NCBI GenBank assembly: GCA_002162795.1
Contig: MAAY01000026.1
Coordinates: 1-42,902, forward strand
Direction of reading: 5' to 3'
DNA: 42,902 nucleotides
From: Rhodobacterales bacterium 56_14_T64
GTDB taxonomy: Bacteria > Pseudomonadota > Alphaproteobacteria > Rhodobacterales > Rhodobacteraceae
The position numbers and the translations under genes are program-made. Below are positions 32,358 to 40,645 of this stretch, in pieces. Each line of letters opens with the position of its first letter. Position 1 is the first letter of the stretch. The notes beneath the pieces are model-generated. The model saw only the letters and a list, made by a program, of their open reading frames with translations. It made no database searches and had not been told where the DNA came from.

Positions 32358-33008
32358 ATGTCCCTATTCAAAACCCTTATCGCCGCGGGCCTACTTGCCA
32401 CAGTTGCCGGAAGTGCAAGCGCAGGTCAGGAAAACGCTCTGGTAGTCCTGTTCAGCGGCAATGATACCCTTTCTGAGCAAACTGCTGATAGTATCGGATG
32501 CGCAATCCTGCGCAGTGGCCCGATCATGGCTCAGCAGGGAACCGTCAAAGTTCCGGACCTTGCCGAATATGCCGTTATGACCTGTGATAATCCGATTTTG
32601 GCAGATGCAGCCGCCCGCCGCAAACTGAGTGGTGCCTTGGCAGCCTTCGAAGGCTCCCTGACTCAGTTCGCTGCTGCAGAAGACTCGAATGGGCTGGCCG
32701 ACCGTCAGTACATTCTCAAACTTGGGTATTACAACAACAGCGACATTGACGGGCGAAATACCGATCTGGCGGCCCTGGGTGCTATGGCTGAACAGCGCGA
32801 TGGTCACTGGATCAGCGAAGCCTTTTTGAACGTTGACGACGCAATGGGCATGGCCACGCCGGACGAGGTAGTGTTGCTGTATTATCCGTCAGCCGATCAG
32901 GCCACGGGCTTTCGCGATGCAAATCAGGATATATTGGAAAAGGTCGGTGCTTTTAACAAGGCTCATCTGACAGGGTTTTCCTATCTCATCGGCACTGCAA
33001 CCCGATAA
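32358..33008 (+). CDS. Exported protein of unknown function
   Basis: A 216-residue protein has a signal peptide (MSLFKTLIAAGLLATVAGSA, cleavage after SASA near residue 22). The mature part is Ala/Asp-rich with LVVLFSGNDTLSEQTADSIG and a C-terminal AFNKAHLTGFSYLIGT. Two Cys residues (SIGCAIL and MTCDNP) could form a disulfide. AAGGA precedes the ATG at 32358; the open frame extends back to 32310 but without a better start. No family recognised. It follows the 99-residue gene closely and is ended by the terminator at 33014. Confidence 0.72.
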   Translation: MSLFKTLIAAGLLATVAGSASAGQENALVVLFSGNDTLSEQTADSIGCAILRSGPIMAQQGTVKVPDLAEYAVMTCDNPILADAAARRKLSGALAAFEGSLTQFAAAEDSNGLADRQYILKLGYYNNSDIDGRNTDLAALGAMAEQRDGHWISEAFLNVDDAMGMATPDEVVLLYYPSADQATGFRDANQDILEKVGAFNKAHLTGFSYLIGTATR

Positions 33009-33013
33009 ATAGA

Positions 33014-33044
33014 AAGGCCGCCGTGAGTTTCTCACGGCGGCCTT
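33014..33044. terminator. Bidirectional terminator between convergent genes
   Basis: A perfect 14-bp stem (33014-33027 against 33031-33044) with a TTT loop lies between the exported-protein gene and ahcY. On the plus strand TTCGATGT follows; on the minus strand TTTCTATTT follows. It can serve both transcripts. Confidence 0.88.
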
Positions 33045-33071
33045 CGATGTCTCTATTGCTTACCAGAAAGC

Positions 33072-34466
33072 TTAGTAGCGGTAATGCTCGGGCTTGAATG
33101 GGCCATCAGCGGACACGCCGATATAGGATGCCTGCTCGTTGCTCAGTTTGCTCAGCTTGACGCCGATCCGGTCCAAATGCAGGCGGGCGACTTTCTCGTC
33201 CAGATGCTTGGGCAGGATGTACACGTCGTTCTTGTACTCGTCACCTTTGGTCCACAGCTCGATCTGAGCCAAAACCTGGTTGGTGAACGAAGCCGACATC
33301 ACAAACGATGGGTGGCCAGTGGCGTTGCCGAGGTTCAGCAAACGACCTTCGGACAACAGGATCAAACGCGCGCCCGAGGGCATCTCGATCATGTCGACCT
33401 GGTCTTTGATGTTGGTCCACTTGTGGTTCTTCAGGTTTGCGACCTGAATTTCATTATCAAAGTGACCAATGTTGCCAACAATCGCCATGTCCTTCATCTC
33501 GCGCATGTGCTCGATACGGATCACGTCTTTGTTGCCGGTGGTGGTGATAAAGATGTCAGCACTAGAGACAACGTCTTCCAGAACCACAACTTCAAAACCG
33601 TCCATTGCGGCCTGCAGGGCGCAGATCGGGTCAACTTCGGTAACTTTCACACGGGCACCAGCACCGCTCAACGAAGCAGCCGAGCCTTTGCCAACGTCGC
33701 CATAACCACAAACGACGGCAACTTTACCGGCCATCATGGTGTCAGTGGCGCGACGGATACCGTCAACCAGCGATTCTTTGCAGCCATATTTGTTGTCGAA
33801 CTTCGACTTGGTGACCGAGTCATTCACGTTGATCGCCGGGAACGGCAGTTGGCCCAGTTTCACCAGTTCGTAAAGACGATGCACACCGGTGGTAGTTTCC
33901 TCTGAAACACCCTGGATCGCATCGCGCTGCTTGGTGAACCAACCGGGGCTGGAGGCCATGCGCTTTTTGATCTGAGCAAAGATTGCCTCTTCTTCTTCCG
34001 AAGTTGGCACATCCAGCAGGCCAGTTTCGCCAGCCTCAACACGGGCACCCAGCAGAATGTACAGTGTCGCATCGCCGCCATCATCCAGGATCATGTTGCA
34101 GGGGCCATCTTTGAATTGGAAGATCTGGTCCTGATAATCCCAATGCTCGACCAAAGTCTGGCCTTTGACCGCGTAAACCGGGATACCAGCGGCGGCGATT
34201 ACCGCAGCAGCGTGGTCCTGGGTCGAGAAAATGTTGCACGACGCCCAGCGCACTTCGGCGCCCAGCGCCACCAGTGTTTCGATCAGAACAGCAGTCTGAA
34301 CCGTCATGTGCAAAGAGCCGGCAATCCGGGCGCCCTTCAGCGGCTTGCTTTCGCCGTATTCGGTGCGCAGTGACATCAGTCCTGGCATTTCAGTTTCGGC
34401 TATATCAAGTTCCTTGCGGCCAAACTCGGCCAGCGCGATATCCTTGACAAAATAATCTCCGGCCAT
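33072..34466 (-). CDS. ahcY: Adenosylhomocysteinase
   Basis: AhcY hydrolyses S-adenosylhomocysteine to homocysteine and adenosine, which keeps methylation going. The protein has 464 residues. Visible features are [17 protein letters not shown] near residue 50, the alphaproteobacterial insertion region, [20 protein letters not shown] with the catalytic Lys/Asp block, the NAD loop [16 protein letters not shown], and a final [10 protein letters not shown] chose the ATG at 34466 because GGAG precedes it at good spacing; a TTG at 34478 is the alternative. A long-range inverted repeat spans its upstream region. Its nearness to regA-senC-regB is typical of Rhodobacter relatives. Confidence 0.97.
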   Translation of the reverse strand: MAGDYFVKDIALAEFGRKELDIAETEMPGLMSLRTEYGESKPLKGARIAGSLHMTVQTAVLIETLVALGAEVRWASCNIFSTQDHAAAVIAAAGIPVYAVKGQTLVEHWDYQDQIFQFKDGPCNMILDDGGDATLYILLGARVEAGETGLLDVPTSEEEEAIFAQIKKRMASSPGWFTKQRDAIQGVSEETTTGVHRLYELVKLGQLPFPAINVNDSVTKSKFDNKYGCKESLVDGIRRATDTMMAGKVAVVCGYGDVGKGSAASLSGAGARVKVTEVDPICALQAAMDGFEVVVLEDVVSSADIFITTTGNKDVIRIEHMREMKDMAIVGNIGHFDNEIQVANLKNHKWTNIKDQVDMIEMPSGARLILLSEGRLLNLGNATGHPSFVMSASFTNQVLAQIELWTKGDEYKNDVYILPKHLDEKVARLHLDRIGVKLSKLSNEQASYIGVSADGPFKPEHYRY

Positions 34467-34475
34467 CGTCTTCTC

Positions 34476-34548
34476 CAATCCGGTTTGAAATAAGTCAGGC
34501 TGCCCCTAACATTGCATTGGTTGACAAGCAACGAAGATGCCCGGATTG
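34476..34548 (-). promoter_or_regulatory. Long-range inverted repeat ahead of ahcY
   Basis: CAATCCGG (34476-34483) and CCGGATTG (34541-34548) are perfect inverted copies 57 bases apart. Read on the minus strand, the second arm ends at the GGAG ribosome-binding site of ahcY. It could be a leader-RNA stem or a dispersed operator. Whether the region is transcribed is not known. Confidence 0.35.
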
Positions 34549-34573
34549 AACGTCGGAATTTGAGTTTGGTAGT

Positions 34574-34888
34574 TTAACTGTCCGAGCCTTTTGGCTTTTT
34601 TAGCGGACCAATGTCAAAGTAGTCGGTGCCAACTGCTACGATACAACTGATCCCATTGGCTTGGGTCATCAGCACTGTAAAGGTCCCGGTTTGCTCGGAT
34701 GACCAGATTTCGACCACGGAGTTGTTTGAGGGAGCGGTTTGTAACCCACCCGCGGTCAGAGTTTCAGAATATTGGTTTTCCAATTGATGGATAACGTCTT
34801 CGCGTTCTCCACAGGTTGAAGCAAAGGCCGGAGGCGCCGTTGCGGCCATTCCAAAGATGACGGAAGCTGCTAGCAATCGCTTGAACAT
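34574..34888 (-). CDS. Small exported protein of unknown function
   Basis: A 104-residue protein has a signal peptide (MFKRLLAASVIFGMAATAPP, cleavage near residue 23 after AFA). The mature part has two Cys (STCGERED and GISCIVAVG) that may form a disulfide, and VEIWSSEQTGTFTVLMTQ in the middle. AAGGAG precedes the ATG at 34888, which decides it over a start at 34921. I do not recognise a family. It is upstream of ahcY on the same strand, 107 bases away, so may be transcribed with it. Confidence 0.75.
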   Translation of the reverse strand: MFKRLLAASVIFGMAATAPPAFASTCGEREDVIHQLENQYSETLTAGGLQTAPSNNSVVEIWSSEQTGTFTVLMTQANGISCIVAVGTDYFDIGPLKKPKGSDS

Positions 34889-35098
34889 GACATGCTCCTT
34901 TCGATACAAGTTCATCGTCAAGGAGGGGTCGCCAGGAGAGGCCCTGTTTCCCCTTCATGCATATAATACTAGGGTTTGACTCGTGAATTTCAAAACACAG
35001 TGCCTCAATAATTTGTTTCTTATTGGTAATCTTGACGTAAAATCAGGATGCATCTCAATTAAATAGACCCTTAGAATTCTCCAAAAAGGACTAACCAA

Positions 35099-35692
35099 AT
35101 GGCCACCCCTCCACGCGCCTGGCAACGTATGCTGTCCGGCCGCAGACTGGATCTATTGGATCCCACTCCGGTTGATATTGAGATCGACGATATCGCCCAT
35201 GGGCTGGCTTTTGTGGCACGTTGGAATGGCCAGACCAAAGGGGATTTTGCATATTCGGTGGCCGAGCACTCGCTGCTTGTCGAAACCCTGTATGGCCGCA
35301 TCAATCCCAAGGCACCGGTGAAATGGAGGTTGGCGGCACTGCTGCATGATGCGCCGGAATATGTGATTGGAGATATGATCTCACCGGTCAAATCAGCTGT
35401 TGGCCCGTCATATGGCGAGTTGGACGCGCGTCTGACTGCCGCCATTCACCTCCGGTTTGGACTGCCCGCAGCACTGCCCGTCACGGTCAAGAAACAGATT
35501 AAGAAAGCCGATCGCATCAGCGCCTGGATGGAGGCGGTGCAAATCGCGGGTTTCTCGGTTCAGGAAGCCAACAAGCTGTTTGGCAGGCCGGACGCGAACC
35601 TGATCGGAGATTTAGCGATCCAACTGCGTCCACCGGTTGAGGCTCGCAATTCATATATCGCGCGCCATAGCGAGCTATTGGCAGCGTTATGA
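35099..35692 (+). CDS. HD-domain phosphohydrolase (YfbR-like)
   Basis: This 197-residue HD-superfamily enzyme probably cleaves a phosphate from a nucleotide. The metal motif is present: AEHSLLVETL (first His), LHDAPEYVIGDMISP (HD pair plus Glu and Asp), and KADRISAWMEA (final Asp). The start (MATPPRAWQRMLSGRRLDLLDP) is typical of the alphaproteobacterial group. AAAGGA precedes the ATG. It converges with regA, 53 bases away, with no clear terminator. The substrate (YfbR acts on deoxynucleoside monophosphates) is inferred from the family. Confidence 0.88.
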   Translation: MATPPRAWQRMLSGRRLDLLDPTPVDIEIDDIAHGLAFVARWNGQTKGDFAYSVAEHSLLVETLYGRINPKAPVKWRLAALLHDAPEYVIGDMISPVKSAVGPSYGELDARLTAAIHLRFGLPAALPVTVKKQIKKADRISAWMEAVQIAGFSVQEANKLFGRPDANLIGDLAIQLRPPVEARNSYIARHSELLAAL

Positions 35693-35745
35693 GAATTCAC
35701 AGGTAATCAGCCGCATAATATAGGCCAATTACCCCTTATTAGAGC

Positions 35746-36300
35746 CTATTTTGGGCTGCGTTTGGCCAAGATCCGCTGCAACGTCCGGCGATGCATATTC
35801 AAACGACGCGCGGTTTCCGACACGTTGCGGTCGCAGAGCTCATACACCCTCTGAATGTGTTCCCACCGTACCCGGTCAGCGCTCATTGGGTTCTCTGGCG
35901 GTGGTGGCAACTCGTCCGGCTGCGCCAGCAATGCGTTTGTTACATCGGTGGCATCTGCTGGTTTACTCAGGTAATCGGTGGCGCCAATTTTTACCGCAGC
36001 TACTGCTGTGGCAATGGCGCCATAACCGGTCAGTACCACCACCCGGCTGTCCGGGCGTTTTTCGCGTAGCACTTCGACCACATCCAACCCGTTGCCATCT
36101 TCAAGGCGCAAATCGACGACCGCATAGGCAGGTGGGCGCGCCGTGGCAATGGCGCGACCTGCAGCCACAGACCCGGCGGTCTCGACTTCGAAACCGCGCT
36201 TTTCCATTGCTTTCGCCAACCGCCGAAGAAACGGCTCATCGTCGTCAACCAGCAGCAGCGTTTTGTCAGGTCCAATGTCCAGCGGAACAGTTTCGGCCAT
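35746..36300 (-). CDS. regA: Redox response regulator RegA/PrrA/ActR
   Basis: RegA is the response regulator of the global redox system RegB/RegA in this group. The 184 residues have a receiver domain (LLLVDDDEPFLRRLAKAMEK, with the phosphorylation Asp in AVVDLRLEDGNG and the Lys in DYLSKPAD), a Pro-rich linker (ELPPPPENP), and a Fis-type helix-turn-helix (NVSETARRLNMHRRTLQRIL). The HTH is nearly invariant in this group. It lies 74 bases after senC and converges with the HD gene. The hvrA gene found downstream in Rhodobacter is not here. Confidence 0.96.
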   Translation of the reverse strand: MAETVPLDIGPDKTLLLVDDDEPFLRRLAKAMEKRGFEVETAGSVAAGRAIATARPPAYAVVDLRLEDGNGLDVVEVLREKRPDSRVVVLTGYGAIATAVAAVKIGATDYLSKPADATDVTNALLAQPDELPPPPENPMSADRVRWEHIQRVYELCDRNVSETARRLNMHRRTLQRILAKRSPK

Positions 36301-36374
36301 GCTTAGTCCTTTACGCCAGTAGTTTGGTTGTTGTGAGCAAGAATATTACCGGGCAGGCGTGAAACGTCAAACAG

Positions 36375-36995
36375 CTACATATTCTCTAGGAAACAGCCGA
36401 TCTGATCGGCCATTTCTTCAGGCTCCACATCGCGGCGGAAAAATTCAACAAAACCTTGTTCGGGCAGCACCAGATAAGAAAACGTCGAGTGATCAACGAG
36501 GTAGTATTCGTCCTCGGCAGGCTGCACCTTGAAATAGGTTTTATAGGCCCGGCTTGCCGCCTTGACCTGCTCGATCGACCCAGTCAGGCCAATCATCCGT
36601 TCGTGCAGGTTTTCAGCAAAATCGCCAACCGCCTCGGGGGTGTCCCGCGCTGGGTCAACTGAAATGAACACTGGCGTTACGCTTTGACCACGTTCGGCCA
36701 GCACATCGATTGCGTCGGCATTACGGGCAGTGTCCATCGGGCAGACATCAGGACAGAAAGTATAGCCAAAATAGATCAGCGATGGCTCGGTGATCACATC
36801 TTTGTCGGTGACGGTCTCGCCCTTTGCGTTCACCAGTTCAAACGGCCCGCCAATCTGCGCCGTCCCGCCTGCGATCTGACTGCTGCGGCACTGGGCAAAT
36901 TGATCAGCATCCTGCCCGCCCTGGGTCACAACCCAAACACCGCCCAGCAGAGCGACAACAGAGACAGAAGCGAGAACGGCATATAGACGGGTCAT
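36375..36995 (-). CDS. senC: SCO1/SenC copper chaperone
   Basis: SenC (PrrC) is a membrane-anchored copper protein needed for cytochrome oxidase assembly. The 206 residues start with a membrane anchor (about 5-25). The copper ligands are C81 and C85 (FCPDVCPMD) and H169 (LVDHSTFSYLV). The gene is between divergent regB and downstream regA, the standard order for the regB / senC-regA cluster. A 92-base gap separates its start from regB. Confidence 0.94.
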   Translation of the reverse strand: MTRLYAVLASVSVVALLGGVWVVTQGGQDADQFAQCRSSQIAGGTAQIGGPFELVNAKGETVTDKDVITEPSLIYFGYTFCPDVCPMDTARNADAIDVLAERGQSVTPVFISVDPARDTPEAVGDFAENLHERMIGLTGSIEQVKAASRAYKTYFKVQPAEDEYYLVDHSTFSYLVLPEQGFVEFFRRDVEPEEMADQIGCFLENM

Positions 36996-37087
36996 GAGAT
37001 CACACCTTGAAAGTTAAGTGATATGTTGATCGTTGCTGATGTCAGACCTATCAACAATTACAGCCGATGCAACCGGAGCCAAACGTC

Positions 37088-38485
37088 ATGAGCGAGTCCT
37101 ATATTGGCCTGATGAGCGGACAAGAGCGCAGCCACTGGATCCGACTGCGGACCTTGATTCTGCTACGCTGGGTCGCCATCGGGGGGCAGATCACTGCCAT
37201 TACCGTTGCCCAAGGCATGTACAATCTGCAGCTGGACCTTGGCCTGTGCTATTCTGCTGTCGGCATTTCCGTGGTCGGAAATCTGGTCGCAATGTTTATC
37301 TTCCCCGAAAACAAGCGCCTGTCGGAATTTGAGAACTTTTTGACCGTGCTGTTTGATCTGCTGCAACTGTCCCTTTTGCTGTACCTGACTGGCGGGTTGA
37401 ACAACTCGTTTGCACTGCTGGTTTTGGGGCCTGTGACAATCTCGGCCACGATGATGCGGTTGCGATCAACGCTGATCATTGGTGGCACCGCCATCATTCT
37501 GGTGACACTCATGGCCGAATTTCACATACCCCTACGCACTGCACAGGGCTTTATCCTGCGCATTCCGGATGTCTTTGTCTTTGGCAATTGGATCGCCATC
37601 ATCATCGCGGTGCTGTTCCTGGGCGCCTACTCGCACCGGATCAGTTCCGAAATGCGGTCGATGTCAGATGCGCTGGCGGCGACGCAACTGGCCCTGTCGC
37701 GAGAACAGAAACTGACCGACTTGGGCGGCGTGGTAGCCGCCGCCGCGCATGAGTTGGGCACGCCACTTGCAACCATCAAACTGGCAAGTGCCGAATTGAT
37801 CGAAGAGCTGGAAGACCGCCCCGACTTACGCGTGGATGCCGCTCTGATTCGCGAGCAGGCTGATCGCTGCCGTGACATTCTTCAAAATATGGGACGGGCC
37901 GGAAAAGATGACCTGCATCTGCGTCAGGCGCCCATTTCCACGGTGATTCACGAGGCCGCAGAACCGCACATGCATCGCGGAAAGTTTATCCATTTTGAAG
38001 AGGGCCCGGTTGAGGGGGGCGATGTTCAACAGCCGACCATTCTACGCAAACCCGAAATCATTCATGGATTACGCAATCTGGTGCAAAACGCCGTGGATTA
38101 CTCGCGTGCCAATGTTTGGGTTGATTCGACTTGGGCTGAAGAAACCATCACAATACGCATCTACGATGACGGCAGTGGCTACCCTACGCAAATGATAGGA
38201 CGAATCGGTGACCCATTCATGCGTCAGGGACGCGTAGACAGCGAACGCAAGGCGCGCCCCGAGTACGAAGGCATGGGGCTGGGCCTGTTTATCGCCAAAA
38301 CCTTGTTGGAACGCACCGGCGCCAGCCTGCGCTTTGCCAACGGTTCTGACCCATCGCAAACTATTAGCATTCACACTGACCGTCCGGGCGCTATTGTTGA
38401 AGTGTCCTGGCCGCGCAATAAGATCGATGCGCTCGAGGGCGAATACGCCGTTCCCATGGGCCACAACCAACCGATAGAAATTTAA
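37088..38485 (+). CDS. regB: Redox sensor histidine kinase RegB/PrrB
   Basis: RegB senses redox state through ubiquinone and a reactive cysteine and phosphorylates RegA. The 465 residues have about six membrane helices (residues 25-180), the kinase H-box with H221 (AAHELGTPLATIK), and an ATPase domain with NLVQNAVDYSRA and GMGLGLFIAKTLLERTGA. The redox Cys is C261 (ADRCRDIL), 40 residues after H221 as in R. capsulatus (225 and 265). The quinone-site heptapeptide GGxxNPF reads GGLNNSF (102-108), with Ser for Pro. GGAG precedes the ATG at 37088; a start at 37067 is also possible. It is divergent from senC-regA. Confidence 0.95.
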   Translation: MSESYIGLMSGQERSHWIRLRTLILLRWVAIGGQITAITVAQGMYNLQLDLGLCYSAVGISVVGNLVAMFIFPENKRLSEFENFLTVLFDLLQLSLLLYLTGGLNNSFALLVLGPVTISATMMRLRSTLIIGGTAIILVTLMAEFHIPLRTAQGFILRIPDVFVFGNWIAIIIAVLFLGAYSHRISSEMRSMSDALAATQLALSREQKLTDLGGVVAAAAHELGTPLATIKLASAELIEELEDRPDLRVDAALIREQADRCRDILQNMGRAGKDDLHLRQAPISTVIHEAAEPHMHRGKFIHFEEGPVEGGDVQQPTILRKPEIIHGLRNLVQNAVDYSRANVWVDSTWAEETITIRIYDDGSGYPTQMIGRIGDPFMRQGRVDSERKARPEYEGMGLGLFIAKTLLERTGASLRFANGSDPSQTISIHTDRPGAIVEVSWPRNKIDALEGEYAVPMGHNQPIEI

Positions 38486-38507
38486 CTATTCATATTTAGG
38501 CAACCAG

Positions 38508-38523
38508 TTAAACATCGATTAAC
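38508..38523 (+). promoter_or_regulatory. Perfect CtrA box upstream of divL
   Basis: TTAA (38508-38511), seven bases, TTAAC (38519-38523) matches the full CtrA consensus TTAA-N7-TTAAC. It ends 50 bases before the divL ATG. The region also has a half-type TTAACTAT at 38492. Binding is inferred. Confidence 0.7.
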
Positions 38524-38573
38524 TATTAATGAGTCAAGATAAGGTAAATGACAGCTAGACTAGGCAGGATAAT

Positions 38574-40124
38574 ATGCAAAACATCGTCTCCATCGAATGG
38601 CTTGTTTTGGCAACTCTATGTGCAGCCACGGCGGCCGTTGCCGTGTGGTGGTTATCACCAGCGCAGGGCCCAAAGGGTATGGAACATGATCTGCTAACCG
38701 GCGACAGCCGGACCGATGCTGTGTTCCTGTTTGACGAGGCCAACCTGATTGGCTGGTCCACTGGCGCGCGCAAGTTTATTGGCGACAAGGCCGAAGGCTT
38801 CAGCTGGACCACCCTGCGGGATCAACTGGCCCGCAGTTACCCTGGACTGCCTCAATCGCCAGGGTTTCTAAAGGATGTCGGGCCGCTGGTGTTGTCTGGG
38901 ACTGCAAATGCCGAATCTCATGAGGCCCATTGTGAATGGATCGACGGTGTCACCCGGGTCCAGTTACGTCGCAGCACAACCGAGGCCAAAGATACCTCTC
39001 TCGACGATGAATTGACCACCCTGCGCGCTGCGGTGCATCAGGCCCCTTATCCTGTGTGGCTGCAGTCCGAAGAGGAAGAAGTCACATGGTCCAACTTGGC
39101 CTATGACAATCTCAGCCAGAAGCTGCGCGGTCGTAATGTAGATTTTGCTGACCCGCTGTTTTCCGATCTTTCTGAACCAATGACCAGCGGCAAGGCCGAG
39201 CGGGTTTCGATCCCATTGCCCGACAGCAAAAAGAAGTTGTGGTACAATATTTCAACCACCGAGACCGAGGCCGGCTGGCTGTGTCACGCTGTGGATATCA
39301 ACGCGGTGGTTGATGCCGAGGTTGCCCAGCGTAATTTTGTACAAACACTGGCAAAAACCTTTGCTCAGCTGTCAATTGGCCTAGCGATTTTTGACCGAAA
39401 CCGCCAGTTGGTGCTGTTCAATCCTGTACTGATCGACCTGACCGCCCTGCCCGCCAATTTCCTCAGCTCGCGCCCCAATTTGCTCAGCTTTTTTGACCGT
39501 CTGCGCGATCAGCGCATGATGCCCGAGCCAAAGAACTACACCAGCTGGCGCCATCAGATGGCCGATCTGCTCGAAGCCGCCGCTGAAGGCCGGTATCAGG
39601 AAACCTGGTCGCTGCCATCGGGTTCGGTTTATTCGGTCAGCGGTCGCCCGCACCCTGATGGGGCCGTTGCCTTCCTGTTCGAAGATATCACCGCCGAGAT
39701 CACTCTGACACGACAGTTCCGCTCGGAATTGGAGATGGGTCAGTCAATCATGGATCAAATGGACGAAGCCATTGCCGTGTTTGCCAATGACGGCACCATG
39801 ACCTTCTCTAACAAGGCCTACCACGATTTGTGGCAAATGGACCCCGACGCCAGCTTTGCCAAAGTTTCAGTGGTTGATGCTTGCCGGGTCTGGCAGGACA
39901 TGTGTGCCGCGACCCCAACCTGGGGAGAGCTGCGCGATTTTGTTGCAGGGCGAGAAAACCGTGAGCAGTGGTGGACCCATGTGCAGTTGCGTAACGGCAC
40001 CCCGCTGATCTGCAAGGTTTCGGCGGTGCAAACCGGCGCCACCATGGTAACCTTCCGCGCGCCTGCTCCCAGCATCGCACTACCAGAGCAGGAACGGTTC
40101 AAGATCACTCATCAGGACAGCTAA
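38574..40124 (+). CDS. divL: DivL-type PAS-domain protein without kinase domain
   Basis: This 516-residue protein has one N-terminal membrane helix (about 7-27), then three or four PAS-like segments: about 45-130, 145-250 (AVHQAPYPVWLQSEEEEVTW), 265-375 (LSIGLAIFDRNRQLVLFNP), and 385-500 (MDQMDEAIAVFANDGTMTFS). No histidine-kinase H-box or ATPase domain follows. Caulobacter DivL has PAS domains plus a pseudokinase and controls CckA and CtrA. Rhodobacter DivL is known to be a shorter PAS protein acting on CtrA. The string divL-tsaE-amgK-murU-addB fits. The upstream CtrA box suggests feedback. The name rests on architecture and neighbourhood. Confidence 0.75.
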   Translation: MQNIVSIEWLVLATLCAATAAVAVWWLSPAQGPKGMEHDLLTGDSRTDAVFLFDEANLIGWSTGARKFIGDKAEGFSWTTLRDQLARSYPGLPQSPGFLKDVGPLVLSGTANAESHEAHCEWIDGVTRVQLRRSTTEAKDTSLDDELTTLRAAVHQAPYPVWLQSEEEEVTWSNLAYDNLSQKLRGRNVDFADPLFSDLSEPMTSGKAERVSIPLPDSKKKLWYNISTTETEAGWLCHAVDINAVVDAEVAQRNFVQTLAKTFAQLSIGLAIFDRNRQLVLFNPVLIDLTALPANFLSSRPNLLSFFDRLRDQRMMPEPKNYTSWRHQMADLLEAAAEGRYQETWSLPSGSVYSVSGRPHPDGAVAFLFEDITAEITLTRQFRSELEMGQSIMDQMDEAIAVFANDGTMTFSNKAYHDLWQMDPDASFAKVSVVDACRVWQDMCAATPTWGELRDFVAGRENREQWWTHVQLRNGTPLICKVSAVQTGATMVTFRAPAPSIALPEQERFKITHQDS

Positions 40125-40135
40125 CCAGGCTTGCA

Positions 40136-40165
40136 GCCGCCACCCGGCAAGGCCATTGTGGCGGC
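40136..40165 (+). promoter_or_regulatory. Hairpin ending at the tsaE start codon
   Basis: GCCGCCAC (40136-40143) pairs perfectly with GTGGCGGC (40158-40165), which ends directly before the ATG of tsaE. An inner GGC/GCC pair can close the loop. No conventional ribosome-binding site is visible. It may limit tsaE translation, act as a partial terminator of divL, or be chance in a GC-rich gap. Confidence 0.4.
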
Positions 40166-40645
40166 ATGATAAACAGCCCTGCGACCATCACTCTGTCTTC
40201 GCCTGAACAAACCGCCGATCTGGCCACTCGCATCGCCGCGGCTCTTAGCCCCGGCGATTGCCTGTTGCTGGAAGGCCCCATTGGTGCCGGCAAGACCCAT
40301 TTTGCCCGCCATCTGATCCAGTCGCTGTTGCTCCTTCCTGAGGATGTTCCGTCACCCACCTTCACCCTAGTGCAAACCTACGACGTCCCAACGGGTGAAC
40401 TGTGGCACGCTGATCTATACCGGCTGTCATCGCTGGACGAGATCGAGGAACTGGGCCTGACCGAAGCCTTTGACAGTGCCATCTGTCTGGTTGAATGGCC
40501 GGACCGGTTGGCTGAACTGTCTCCATCACACGCGCTGCTTCTGAGCCTTGCACTGGATTCCAATCACCCCGATACCCGCCACCTGACCTTCACCTGGAGC
40601 GATGCAAAATGGCAGATGCTTATGGATCGGATGACACATGACTGA
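40166..40645 (+). CDS. tsaE: tRNA threonylcarbamoyladenosine biosynthesis ATPase TsaE
   Basis: TsaE is the ATPase partner of TsaB-TsaD in t6A synthesis. The 159 residues have the P-loop LEGPIGAGKTHFARHL near residue 35, VPSPTFTLVQTY (switch region), LWHADLYRL, and LVEWPDRL near residue 111. The start ATG is directly after a hairpin and has no clear ribosome-binding site. The stop overlaps the amgK start by eight bases. TsaD, its partner, is in another operon of this window. Confidence 0.95.
   Translation: MINSPATITLSSPEQTADLATRIAAALSPGDCLLLEGPIGAGKTHFARHLIQSLLLLPEDVPSPTFTLVQTYDVPTGELWHADLYRLSSLDEIEELGLTEAFDSAICLVEWPDRLAELSPSHALLLSLALDSNHPDTRHLTFTWSDAKWQMLMDRMTHD

Noticed and set aside
33084-33905. 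Long open frame antisense to ahcY (273 codons)
   Set aside because: It lies entirely opposite ahcY, has no ribosome-binding site, and its composition is that of the complementary strand of a strongly conserved gene.
34467-34573. SAH or SAM riboswitch ahead of ahcY
   Set aside because: I could not find the conserved core of any known class. Only the long-range inverted repeat is reportable.
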